DNA from: Chloroflexota bacterium
Lineage (GTDB): Bacteria; Chloroflexota; Dormibacteria; Dormibacterales; Dormibacteraceae
Assembly: GCA_005880175.1 (NCBI GenBank)
Contig: VBJR01000110.1
Coordinates: 1,398-11,433, forward strand
Reading direction: 5' to 3'
Length of the DNA: 10,036 nt
Part shown: piece by piece, positions 1-7,817 of the stretch
How the letters are laid out: each line of letters opens with the position of its first letter
Numbering within the stretch: the first letter of the stretch is position 1
Notes under the pieces: generated by a model
Told to the model about the DNA's origin: nothing
Seen by the model: the letters and a program-made list of their open reading frames with translations, nothing else
Databases searched by the model: none
Translations under genes and position numbers: made by a program

Positions 1-30
1 CTGCAACTCAAAGAACATGCCGAACTGCAT
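1..30 (-). CDS. Start of a luciferase-like (LLM) flavin-dependent monooxygenase, truncated by the window edge
   Basis: Only the first ten codons are visible, reading MQFGMFFELQ from an ATG at 30. A very strong Shine-Dalgarno AGGAGG sits five bases upstream of this ATG. The peptide matches the usual opening beta-strand of LLM-class (bacterial luciferase-like) flavin oxidoreductases, which typically begin M-x-F-G-x-F-x-E-L-Q. These enzymes use reduced FMN and oxygen to oxidise small molecules or carrier-bound intermediates. The gene overlaps the end of the free-standing condensation-domain gene by 23 bases in a different frame, so the two are probably translationally coupled and belong to one operon. 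In this pathway it could oxidise the peptide or aldehyde product, but that is inference. The family call rests on ten residues and would be settled by the sequence to the left. Confidence 0.6.
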   Translation of the reverse strand, partial: MQFGMFFELQ

Positions 31-1462
31 CTCGTCCTCCTCGCATCGCGCCTTCCGACACCAACCGCCGCTCGGGGTCGGCCGCGAGCATCTCCAGCGC
101 GGCCAGCAGCCGGCGCAGCAGCCGATCCGCGGTGGCGGCCTCGAAGACGTCCGCGCTGGCGTTGAGCCGCCCGCCGATCTCCGGCTCGCGGTCCCAGAGG
201 TGCACTTCCAGGTCGACCATGCAGCTGCCCGACGGCAGCTCGACCGGCTCCATCCGGGCGCCGCCGAACCCCAGCTCCGGCATCGGGGAGTTCTGCAGGA
301 CGAAGAGCGCCTGGAAGAGGGGGCTGCGGTCGAGGTCACGCTCGGACCTGAGGTCCTGCACCAGCTCCTCGAACGGGACGTCCTGGTGGGCCAGCGCCTG
401 GAGGGTGACCGCACGCACGCGCCGCAGCACCTCTCGGAGCGTGGGGTCACCGGACAGGTCGACCCGCAGCACCAGCGTGTTGATGAACACCCCGATCACC
501 CCGAAGGTCTCGGCGTGCGGGCGGTTCGCGGTCGGCGAGCCGACCGCGACCTGCGTCTGCCCGCTCGCGCCGGCGAGGAGCGCGACGAACCCGGTCAGCA
601 GGGTGACGAACAGCGTGACTCCCTCCAGGCGGGCGAGGTCGCGCAGCCCGCGGCTCAGGTCCGTCGGGAGGGTGAACGGGCGAGAATGGCAGCGGAGGCT
701 GGGCAGCGCCGGGCGCGGCCTGTCCGCGGGCAGCGCCGGCGGCTCGCCGCCGGCCAGCCGGTCCCGCCACCACGGCAGGTTGGCCCGCCAGCGGCCCTCC
801 CGCAGCCAGCTTCGCTGCCAGGCGGCCACGTCGCCGTACTGCAGGACGGGCGCCGGCAGCGCCGGCGGTTCGCCCGCCGCGTGGCGCTCGTACAGCACGC
901 GCAGCTCGGTCAGCGCCACCCCGAGCGACCAGCCGTCCGAGACCAGGTGATGGACGATGATCGCGAACAGGTGCAGGTCGGGCTGGAGGCTGACCAGCCA
1001 CGTGCGGGCGAGCGGCCCGCGGGCGAGGTCGAACGGCTCCCGGAGCGCGGTCGTCACCAGGCGCAGCGACTCGCGCGCCCGGCGCGGCGCCGGCACGCTG
1101 CCGGCGTCGTGGAGCTCCAGCCGCACCGCGGGCTCGGCGGCGACCTCCTGGACCGGCCCCGCGGCAGCGAGCCCGATCGTGGTTCGCATCGACTCGTGGC
1201 GCCGGGCGAGATCGATGACCGCGTGCCCCAGGGCCGGCGCATCCACGTCGCCGTGCAGCCAGGCCGCGAACGACAGGGTGAACGCGGACGTCCCGGGTGT
1301 CAGCTGCTCGAGCAGCCAGAAGCGCTCCTGCTGCACCGAGAGGGGCGCCGGCTGGGCCGGGTCGCGCCGGGGGATCGATTGTCCCCCCAGCGCAACTCGG
1401 CCCGATCGCCAGCGCTCGAGCAGGGTCCGCTTCGTCGCCGAGAGCTCGTTGGTGCGCGTCAT
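8..1462 (-). CDS. Free-standing NRPS condensation domain protein
   Basis: A 484-residue protein that is almost entirely one condensation (C) domain, with no A or PCP domain. C domains form the peptide bond between two carrier-bound aminoacyl groups. Visible motifs: LSVQQERFWLLEQL at about 41-54 (C1), the complete catalytic motif HHLVSDG at 171-177 (second His is the general catalyst), IGVFINTL at about 323-330, HQDVPFEELV at 359-368 and RSPLFQALFVLQ at 379-390. The ATG at 1462 is preferred because GGAG lies about nine bases upstream and because the longer open frame to 1738 would overlap the NRPS gene with non-homologous residues. The gap to the upstream NRPS stop is 29 bases. The N-terminal helix carries KRxxLER (11-17), also present at the start of the C-A-PCP-R protein. 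The intact active site contrasts with the degenerate one in that protein, so this gene may supply condensation in trans (inference). The C-terminus after about residue 468 is not domain-like and overlaps the next gene. Confidence 0.92.
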   Translation of the reverse strand: MTRTNELSATKRTLLERWRSGRVALGGQSIPRRDPAQPAPLSVQQERFWLLEQLTPGTSAFTLSFAAWLHGDVDAPALGHAVIDLARRHESMRTTIGLAAAGPVQEVAAEPAVRLELHDAGSVPAPRRARESLRLVTTALREPFDLARGPLARTWLVSLQPDLHLFAIIVHHLVSDGWSLGVALTELRVLYERHAAGEPPALPAPVLQYGDVAAWQRSWLREGRWRANLPWWRDRLAGGEPPALPADRPRPALPSLRCHSRPFTLPTDLSRGLRDLARLEGVTLFVTLLTGFVALLAGASGQTQVAVGSPTANRPHAETFGVIGVFINTLVLRVDLSGDPTLREVLRRVRAVTLQALAHQDVPFEELVQDLRSERDLDRSPLFQALFVLQNSPMPELGFGGARMEPVELPSGSCMVDLEVHLWDREPEIGGRLNASADVFEAATADRLLRRLLAALEMLAADPERRLVSEGAMRGGRDAVRHVL

Positions 1463-1491
1463 CACGACTACTCCGCAGGCCCTTCCCGATC

Positions 1492-4400
1492 TCAGGCCCG
1501 GGCGGCCACCCCGGGCTCCATGAAGCCGATTCGGACGAGGAAGTCGACGCATCTCCGGATCGCCTCGGCGTCCACGGGCGCGCAGGTGATCTTCGTGCCG
1601 GTGAGCGCGTCCACGGTGCTCTGGACGTCCGTCGGAGTCGCCAGCGGCGTCCGCACCACCTCCTCGTCGGCGACGTACGGGATGAGCGGGTAGAGAGCGT
1701 TGTCGGGGGTGACGTCGTTGAGGAGCTGGTCCCGCCACTCCGGGTAGGCGATGGTCCTCACCGAGTAGCCGAGCTCACGCACCCAGTCCATGACCTGGCG
1801 AAGGTGGGCCGGGCTCGGGTTGACCATGTGGAAGATCCTCCCCAGCGACTCCGGCTGCTGCGAGAGGTGGATCACCGCCCTGCTGACGTAGTCCACCGTT
1901 GCGATGTCCACCAGCGTGTCCAGGTCGGCCACGGTGCCCATCTGGATGCAGCCCTTGAGCATCAGGCTGAGCTGGCTCGTCGTGTTGCTGATCCCCGTCT
2001 CGGCGTGGCCCTCGATGAACCCCGGCCGGTAGACGATGACCGGCAGTCCACGCTCCTGGGCCAGGAACACGAGCCGCTCGGCCACCCACTTGCTGGTGCT
2101 GTAGCCGCTCATGAACGTCTGCTTGGGAAAGACCTTCGCCTCCGTACCTACCACGATCCGCTGGCCCTGACCGTCGAGCTGGATGCCGACGTCCGTCAGC
2201 GAGATGTGGTGCAGTGGCTTCAACTTCGTCTGGCTGGCCAGGCGAATGGCCTCCTCCGTGCCGAGCACGTTGGCCGCCTTGAGCGCGATGTAGGGATAGA
2301 CGAAGTTCACCGTGGCACCGCAGTGATAGACGGAGTCCATCTCGCTTGCCAGCGCGTCGAACTGCTCCCGGGACAGGCCCAGCAGTGGCTTGGAGAGGTC
2401 GCCGACGATGGGCACGATCCGGCTGCGGTGGTTCTCGCGCCAGATCTCGTGCGACTCCATCTTGCGCTGCAGCCTCTCCATGGCCGCGGTCTCGTCGGAG
2501 GCGCGGATCAGGCAGTGCACCTCGGCGTCGGTCTGCTCCAGCAGCTCGTAGAGGAGGAAGGAGCCCAGGAAGCCGGTGGCGCCCGTGAGGAACACCCTGG
2601 CGGGTGTCCACATACGCTCGGAGGGTACCGCCTCGGCCGGCTTGATGTCCGGGTCCAGGTGCGCCTCGCCCTCGGCCGTCGCGCCCTGCAGGTCCTCGAG
2701 CCCGCCAGGGCCGGTCAGCCGGATGGTCTCCACCGCGCTCGCCAGGCCGGCGACGGTGGGGACGTCGTACAGGATGCGCAGCGGCAGCTCCACGTCGAAC
2801 TCGTCGCGGACCGCCGCGAACAGCCCGATGACCAGCAGCGAGTGGCCGCCCAGCGCGAAGAAGTCGTCGTTGGCGCCGACTCGCTCGATGCCCATGACCC
2901 TGGCGAAGATGGCGGCCAGCTTCTCCTCGATCGGGTTCCTGGGGGCGACGTACGCCTCGTCCAGGCCCGCCCGGGACGTGCCCGGCAGCGGCAGCGACCG
3001 GCGGTCCACCTTGCCGCTCGGCGTGCGCGGGAGCGCCTCCAGCAGCGCGAACGTCGACGGCATCATGTACTCGGGCAGCTTCGTCTTCAAGAAGCCGCGC
3101 AGGGCGTTGACCACGAGCTCCTTCTGGTCCTCGTCCGGCACGACGTACGCGACGAGGCGCCGGTCACCGGGCGAATCCTGGCGGGCGACGACCACGACGT
3201 CCCGGACCCACGGGTGCTGGTCGATCACGGCCTCGACCTCGCCCATCTCGATGCGGAACCCGCGCACCTTGACCTGCTGGTCCATGCGCCCCAGGTACTC
3301 CAGCCGGCCGTCGGGCGTGAAGCGTGCCAGGTCGCCGGTTCGGTAGAGCGTCCCGTCCGCGCCGTCCGCGAACGGGTTGGCCACGAACCGCTCCTGGTTG
3401 AGCTGCGCCCGCTTCAGGTAGCCTCGGGCCACACCCACGCCGCCGACGCAGATCTCGCCCGGCACGCCAGCTGGCACCGGCTGAGACTGCCGGTCGAGGA
3501 CGTACACCTTGACGTTGGGGAGCGGCCGGCCGATGGAGACGCTGTCGACCTCGCCGTCCTGCCGCGTGTCGTGGAACGTGGCGTCGGCCGAGACCTCCGA
3601 CGTGCCGTAGACGTTGACCAGGGCCCTGCCCGGCAGCCGCTCACCGAAGCGGCGGTACACGTCGACGGCCAGCGCCTCGCCGCTGCTGAACCAGTAGTGC
3701 AGCGCCGGCAGCCGGCCTGCGAGGTCGATGTCGCCGTTCAGCAGGACGCGCAGCAGGGAGGGCACGACGACCATGCGCGTGACGCCGGCGCCGGCCAGCC
3801 GCTCGACGAGCGCAGCCGGCTCCTTGACGACCTCGTCCGGGATGACGACCAGGCCGATCCCGTTGCAGAGGTGGGCGAAGGTCTCCCAGACCGAGTCCAC
3901 GAAGCTCAGGGACGTCCGCTGGGCCGCGCGCTCGTCCGGCTCCGCCGGATAGGCGTCGCGCAGCCAGTGGATCACGTTGGTCATGCCCCGATGGAGGCCC
4001 AGCACGCCCTTCGGCTGTCCCGTCGAACCGGACGTGTAGATGAGGTAGGCGAGGCTGTTCGGCCCCACCGCCGAGCTGGGGGCCGTCGTGTCCCGCGCCG
4101 CGATGGTGCCGGCGTCGGCGTCGAGCGCCACGACGGCGACCTGCGGGATCGCGAGCCGCTCGGCCAGCTCCTGCCTGCTCACCATGAGCCTGACGCCCGC
4201 GTCGCGGACCATGAACAGCAGCCGGTCCTTCGGATAGGCGGGGTCCAGCGGCAGGTAGGCGCCGCCGGCCTTGAGGATGCCCAGCATGGCCACCACGGTG
4301 TCGATCGAGCGCTCCAGGCAGAGCCCCACGACGACCTCGGGGCCGACGGCCCGGGTCTGGAGATGGCGCGCGAGCTGGTTGCCGCGGCGGTCCAGCTCGC

Positions 4401-5949
4401 GGTACGTGACCTGCTCGTCGCCGTAGACGACGGCGATGGCGTCCGGCGTGCGAGCGGCCTGGGCCTCGAACAGGTGGTGGATGCACTCGTCGCCCGGCTG
4501 GTGGGTGCTCGCGCCGTTCCACGTCACGAGCAGGTCATGCAGCTCGTCGTCCGACAGCAGGGCCAGGCGCGAGATGGGCTGGGCCGGGTCCGTCACCACC
4601 GCTTCGAGCAGCCTCCGGAAGTGTCCGGCCAGGCGTTCGATGGTGGCCTCGTCGAAGAGGTCGGTGCTGTAGTCGAACCAGGCCTCGACGCCGGCCGGCC
4701 CCTCGGCCATGGCCAGCGTGAGGTCGTACATCGTGGCAGCGGTCCCCAGCTCGAGCGGCTCGAAGCGCAGGCCGCCGGCCTCGATGGGTTCGGCCTGCCG
4801 GCACGACTGGAAGGCCACCTGGAAGATGGGGCTGCGGCTGAGGTCGCGCTCGGGCTGCAGCTCGTCCACCAGGCTCTCGAAGGGGAGGTCGGCGTTCGCG
4901 CGCGCGGCCTGGATGGCGAGGAGCGTGCGCACGAGGAGCACGTTGAACTGGATGTCGCCGGGCACCCGCACGCGCAGCGGGAGCGGATTCGTCAGCGGCC
5001 CGACGACGCCGTCGAACTCCGCGCGCGTGGCGCCGGCCGGGACCGTGCCCACGACCAGGTCGTCCTGGTCGGTGTAACGGTGCAGGATGGCCAGGTACGC
5101 GGCCAGCACGGTCGTCGCCAGGTCCCCTCCCACGTGGGCGCCGATGCCCCGGAGCGCCCCGGTCACGCTCTCCGGCAGGGAGAAGGCCAGGCGCGCGCCG
5201 TGGTACGTCTGGGCCGCCGGGCGCGGCCGGTCGCCCGCCACCTCGACCGCGGGCAGGTCCTCGCCGAGCTGCCCCACCCAGTAAGAGAGCTGCTCCTCGA
5301 ACGCCGCGCTCCGCACCCACTGCCGCTGGGAGGCGGTGAAGTCCGCATGCTGACGCCCGGGCGCGGGCAGCGGCGACGGCTCGCCCCGCGAGAACGCGCC
5401 GTAGAGGGCCGCGAGCTCGCGCACGACGACCTCCAGCGACGCCTCGTCGGCCACCGCGCGGTGGGCGGTGAGGAGCAGCACGTGCTCCCCGGGCGTGACG
5501 CGGATCAGCGTCGCCCGGAACAGCGGGCTCTTGGCCAGGTCGAACGGCCGGCGGGCCTCGTCGCGCGCCCGCTCGGTGACCGCCGGCACCCGCTCGGACG
5601 CGGCGGCGGATTCCAGCTCCACCACCGTCAGGCCTGCCTTCGCCTCCGGCGCCGTCGTCAGGAACGGGCGAGCCCGGCGGATGAGGACCTCGCTGCGCAG
5701 GACCTCGTGGCGGCGCAGGAGCTCGTCGAGGCAGCCCTGGAGGGCGGCCACGTCGAGCGTCCCCCGCAGGGTGACCGCCGCCTGCACGTTGTAGACGGCG
5801 TTGTTGGGCTCGAGCTGGTCGAGGAACCACAGGCGCTCCTGGGCGACGGACAGCTTGGAGCGGTCCGCCCGGGCTCGGAGGAGCCGCTCGAGCGCGGCCC
5901 GCTTGTCCTCGGCCCCGTTGACGTCCTGAGGGCTGTTGCTCACGTTCAC
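1492..5949 (-). CDS. NRPS module C-A-PCP with terminal thioester reductase, predicted beta-alanine specific
   Basis: A 1485-residue nonribosomal peptide synthetase. Domain order: condensation (about 34-465), adenylation (490-985), peptidyl carrier (about 1005-1075, LGGHS with phosphopantetheine Ser1037) and NAD(P)H-dependent thioester reductase (about 1115-1480). The reductase shows TGATGFLG at 1122-1129 and the catalytic pair Tyr1283/Lys1287 in YSTSK. It should release the chain as an aldehyde, or an alcohol after a second reduction. A-domain motifs include YTSGSTGQPKG (638-648), YGTSE (781-785), YRTGDL (869-874) and PSGK (977-980). Pocket residues read V684, D685, W688, V728, F754, S756, V780, A788, D789, K980, close to the known beta-alanine code VDWVxSxADK. 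The usual Asp at the first position is replaced by Val, as expected for a beta-amino acid. The C domain has HRAVADE (163-169) in place of HHxxxDG and NADLPFE in place of HQxLPFE, so it is probably not catalytic. The GTG start at 5949 overlaps the upstream stop as GTGA, with GGAGG four bases ahead. A second GTG at 5943 is also possible. Confidence 0.95.
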   Translation of the reverse strand: MNVSNSPQDVNGAEDKRAALERLLRARADRSKLSVAQERLWFLDQLEPNNAVYNVQAAVTLRGTLDVAALQGCLDELLRRHEVLRSEVLIRRARPFLTTAPEAKAGLTVVELESAAASERVPAVTERARDEARRPFDLAKSPLFRATLIRVTPGEHVLLLTAHRAVADEASLEVVVRELAALYGAFSRGEPSPLPAPGRQHADFTASQRQWVRSAAFEEQLSYWVGQLGEDLPAVEVAGDRPRPAAQTYHGARLAFSLPESVTGALRGIGAHVGGDLATTVLAAYLAILHRYTDQDDLVVGTVPAGATRAEFDGVVGPLTNPLPLRVRVPGDIQFNVLLVRTLLAIQAARANADLPFESLVDELQPERDLSRSPIFQVAFQSCRQAEPIEAGGLRFEPLELGTAATMYDLTLAMAEGPAGVEAWFDYSTDLFDEATIERLAGHFRRLLEAVVTDPAQPISRLALLSDDELHDLLVTWNGASTHQPGDECIHHLFEAQAARTPDAIAVVYGDEQVTYRELDRRGNQLARHLQTRAVGPEVVVGLCLERSIDTVVAMLGILKAGGAYLPLDPAYPKDRLLFMVRDAGVRLMVSRQELAERLAIPQVAVVALDADAGTIAARDTTAPSSAVGPNSLAYLIYTSGSTGQPKGVLGLHRGMTNVIHWLRDAYPAEPDERAAQRTSLSFVDSVWETFAHLCNGIGLVVIPDEVVKEPAALVERLAGAGVTRMVVVPSLLRVLLNGDIDLAGRLPALHYWFSSGEALAVDVYRRFGERLPGRALVNVYGTSEVSADATFHDTRQDGEVDSVSIGRPLPNVKVYVLDRQSQPVPAGVPGEICVGGVGVARGYLKRAQLNQERFVANPFADGADGTLYRTGDLARFTPDGRLEYLGRMDQQVKVRGFRIEMGEVEAVIDQHPWVRDVVVVARQDSPGDRRLVAYVVPDEDQKELVVNALRGFLKTKLPEYMMPSTFALLEALPRTPSGKVDRRSLPLPGTSRAGLDEAYVAPRNPIEEKLAAIFARVMGIERVGANDDFFALGGHSLLVIGLFAAVRDEFDVELPLRILYDVPTVAGLASAVETIRLTGPGGLEDLQGATAEGEAHLDPDIKPAEAVPSERMWTPARVFLTGATGFLGSFLLYELLEQTDAEVHCLIRASDETAAMERLQRKMESHEIWRENHRSRIVPIVGDLSKPLLGLSREQFDALASEMDSVYHCGATVNFVYPYIALKAANVLGTEEAIRLASQTKLKPLHHISLTDVGIQLDGQGQRIVVGTEAKVFPKQTFMSGYSTSKWVAERLVFLAQERGLPVIVYRPGFIEGHAETGISNTTSQLSLMLKGCIQMGTVADLDTLVDIATVDYVSRAVIHLSQQPESLGRIFHMVNPSPAHLRQVMDWVRELGYSVRTIAYPEWRDQLLNDVTPDNALYPLIPYVADEEVVRTPLATPTDVQSTVDALTGTKITCAPVDAEAIRRCVDFLVRIGFMEPGVAARA

Positions 5950-7700
5950 CTCACCTCCACTTCAGCGGACAGGCTGTCGAGCAGCGTGTCGATCTCATCC
6001 GCGGACAGGTCGTCCAGGCGGTCGAGGACCTCCTGGGCATCCAGTGACGAGCTGCCGCGCACCTCGTGCGCCCTCCGGGCCACCACGGTGGCCAGGTCCG
6101 CGACCTTCGGCAGCTGGAAGACCGTGCGCAGCGGCAGCTCGACTCCCAGCACCTCGCGCACCTGGAAGAGGAGCTGCACGCCCGCGAGCGAGTGGCCGCC
6201 GAGCTCGAAGAAGTCGTCGTCGAGGCCGACACGGGGGATGCCCAGCACTTCCTGGTACAGCCCCGCCAGCACCTCCTCCACGTGCGTCCGCGGGGCCACG
6301 TACGTGGACTCGCCGAGGGACCCCGCGGTGTCCGGCGACGGCAGCGCCGCGCGGTCCAGCTTGCCGCCGGGCGTGAGCGGCAGGCGCTCGAGCGCGATGT
6401 ACGACGCCGGCAGCATGTACGGGGGCAGGCGCGCTCCCAGGAACGCCCGCAGCTCCGCGCTCGTGAGGTCGGGGCGTGCCGGGACCACGTAGGCGGCCAG
6501 GCGCGCCCCGGCTGAGCCGCCGCTCCAGGGCCGGACGGCGACGGCGCGCACGCCCGGGTGTGCCGATAGCGCCGTCTCGACCTCGCCCGGTTCCACGCGA
6601 TAGCCGCGCAGCTTCACCTGGTCGTCGACGCGGCCGACGAACTCCAGGTCGCCGCCCCACCCGCGGCGCACCAGGTCGCCCGTCCGGTAGAGGCGGGCGC
6701 GGGGCCGGCCGGGCCGGGGATCGGGCACGAAGCGCTCGGCCGTCAGGTCCGGGCGGCCGCGGTAGCCCCTGGCCACGCCCGCCCCACCGATGAACAGCTC
6801 GCCCGCGTCGGCACCGCTCACCGGTCGGAGCTCGTGGTCGAGCACCAGCGCCTCCGCGCCGGTCACCGGCATGCCGATCGGCACCTCGGCGACCCCGTCC
6901 GGCACTGCCCCCAGGTCGCAGTCGAGCGCGACGATGGTGGCCTCGGTCGGTCCGTACGTGTTGAGGAGGCGCACGCCCGCCACCGCCTGGCGCCACGCCA
7001 CGAGTCGTTCGGGCAGGGCGCGCTCGCCGCCGATGACCACGAGTCGGACGCTCTGTGGCAGGGCCAGGCCGCGGCGCGCCAGGCTTGTGACGAGCTCGTG
7101 CCAGTAGGCGGTGGGGAGGTCGAGCACCGAGACACCGGCGCGGCCGCAGGCGTCGAGGAACCCGGGCACGGTGTCGAGCATCTCGTCGGTGCGCAGGACC
7201 AGCGCGGCGCCGCTCGCCAGGCACGGGAAGATCTCCTCCGCGCTCGTGTCGAACCCGAGCGACGCGAACTGCAGCACCCGGTCGGCCGGCTCCAGGCCGA
7301 ATCCTCGGACGGCGTGCCGCACATAGCTGGCGAGCGACGCGTGCGGGACCATCACCCCCTTGGGCGTGCCGGTGGAGCCGGACGTGTAGATGACGTACGC
7401 GAGGTTGGCGAGCCTCGCGGTCCGGGGCGGGTTCCCGTCCGGCTGGGAGGCGATCTCGTGCTCGTCCCCATCCATGCGCAGCACGACGCGGGCCCCATGG
7501 CCCGGGATCTGCTCGCGTTGGGCCCGCGTGGTCACGAGCGCCTCCGCGCCGCAGTCGGTGAGCATGAACGCGATCCGCTCACCCGGGTAGACGGGATCGA
7601 GCGGCAGGTAGGCGCCGCCCGCCTTGAGGACGCCGAGCAGGGCGATGATCGACGCCGGCGAGCGCTCGAGACAGACGCCGACGACCACCTCCGGCCCCAC
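5946..7700 (-). CDS. NRPS loading protein A-PCP, 5' end damaged
   Basis: An adenylation domain followed by a carrier domain and a helical tail, without a C domain, as expected for the first module of an assembly line. From the first usable start (GTG at 7700) it has 584 residues: LLGVLKAGGAYLPLDP at 21-36, YTSGSTGTPKG at 105-115, FDTSAEE at 150-156, NTYGPTE at 247-253, GGKLDR with the catalytic Lys at 447, and LGGHS with phosphopantetheine Ser504. Pocket residues read D-T-E-D-V-G-T-I-V-K. The alpha-amino-binding Asp is present, and acidic residues at the third and fourth positions suggest a basic substrate such as Lys, Orn or Arg (inference). The tail from about 553, containing LSADEIDTLLDSL, looks like a docking helix for a partner protein. 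The stop overlaps the next NRPS start by four bases. The GTG has only a weak ribosome site and omits conserved A-domain sequence, so the true N-terminus is uncertain or the gene is broken. Confidence 0.88.
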   Translation of the reverse strand: MGPEVVVGVCLERSPASIIALLGVLKAGGAYLPLDPVYPGERIAFMLTDCGAEALVTTRAQREQIPGHGARVVLRMDGDEHEIASQPDGNPPRTARLANLAYVIYTSGSTGTPKGVMVPHASLASYVRHAVRGFGLEPADRVLQFASLGFDTSAEEIFPCLASGAALVLRTDEMLDTVPGFLDACGRAGVSVLDLPTAYWHELVTSLARRGLALPQSVRLVVIGGERALPERLVAWRQAVAGVRLLNTYGPTEATIVALDCDLGAVPDGVAEVPIGMPVTGAEALVLDHELRPVSGADAGELFIGGAGVARGYRGRPDLTAERFVPDPRPGRPRARLYRTGDLVRRGWGGDLEFVGRVDDQVKLRGYRVEPGEVETALSAHPGVRAVAVRPWSGGSAGARLAAYVVPARPDLTSAELRAFLGARLPPYMLPASYIALERLPLTPGGKLDRAALPSPDTAGSLGESTYVAPRTHVEEVLAGLYQEVLGIPRVGLDDDFFELGGHSLAGVQLLFQVREVLGVELPLRTVFQLPKVADLATVVARRAHEVRGSSSLDAQEVLDRLDDLSADEIDTLLDSLSAEVEVR

Positions 7701-7781
7701 GCCCAGCCCGCGCAGGCGATGCGCAAGGCGGTTCGCCCGGCGGTTGAGCTCCCGGTACGGGAGCTGCTCGCGGCCGAATGG
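7701..7781 (-). pseudogene. Out-of-ORF N-terminal remnant of the A domain
   Basis: Twenty-seven codons directly upstream of and in frame with the A-PCP gene read as authentic A-domain sequence, including FGREQLPYREL and NRRANRLAHRL (the first conserved A-domain motif, normally L-T/S-Y-x-E-L). They contain no ATG, GTG or TTG start and end at an in-frame TGA (7782-7784). The roughly 25-30 residues that usually precede this motif in A domains are absent. An ATG at 7785 with GGAGG eleven bases upstream would be a sensible start, but it lies in another frame, and one base fewer would bring it into frame with FGREQ. This looks like a small deletion or frameshift, or an assembly fault, at the 5' end of the NRPS gene. 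Confidence 0.75.
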
Positions 7782-7817
7782 TCATGTGACGCAGGACCTC
7801 CGACCTCAGGCGCGAAC

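Noticed and set aside
725..885. Two similar GC-rich tracts (GCAGCGCCGGCGG) in the free C-domain gene
   Set aside because: They encode two copies of the common C-domain phrase GEPPALPA and are explained by codon bias and protein sequence rather than by a DNA element.
17..1693. Plus-strand open frame of 558 codons opposite the condensation-domain gene
   Set aside because: It is rich in Arg, Gln and Pro, has no domain and mirrors the C-domain gene, so it is a shadow frame.
1463..1738. N-terminal extension of the free-standing C-domain ORF up to 1738
   Set aside because: The extra residues are low-complexity, overlap the reductase coding region in another frame, and lie ahead of an ATG with a good ribosome site at 1462.
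1297..6492. Very long plus-strand open frame (1731 codons) opposite the NRPS genes
   Set aside because: It is the antisense shadow of well-supported NRPS genes. It has low-complexity Arg/Ala/Val/His-rich composition and no recognisable domain. Long antisense frames are normal in GC-rich DNA.
7579..7785. 68-codon minus-strand ORF starting at the ATG with GGAGG at 7785
   Set aside because: Its residues are a Pro/Arg/Ala-rich out-of-frame reading of the A domain. The ATG is more likely the lost or shifted start of the NRPS gene than of a separate gene.
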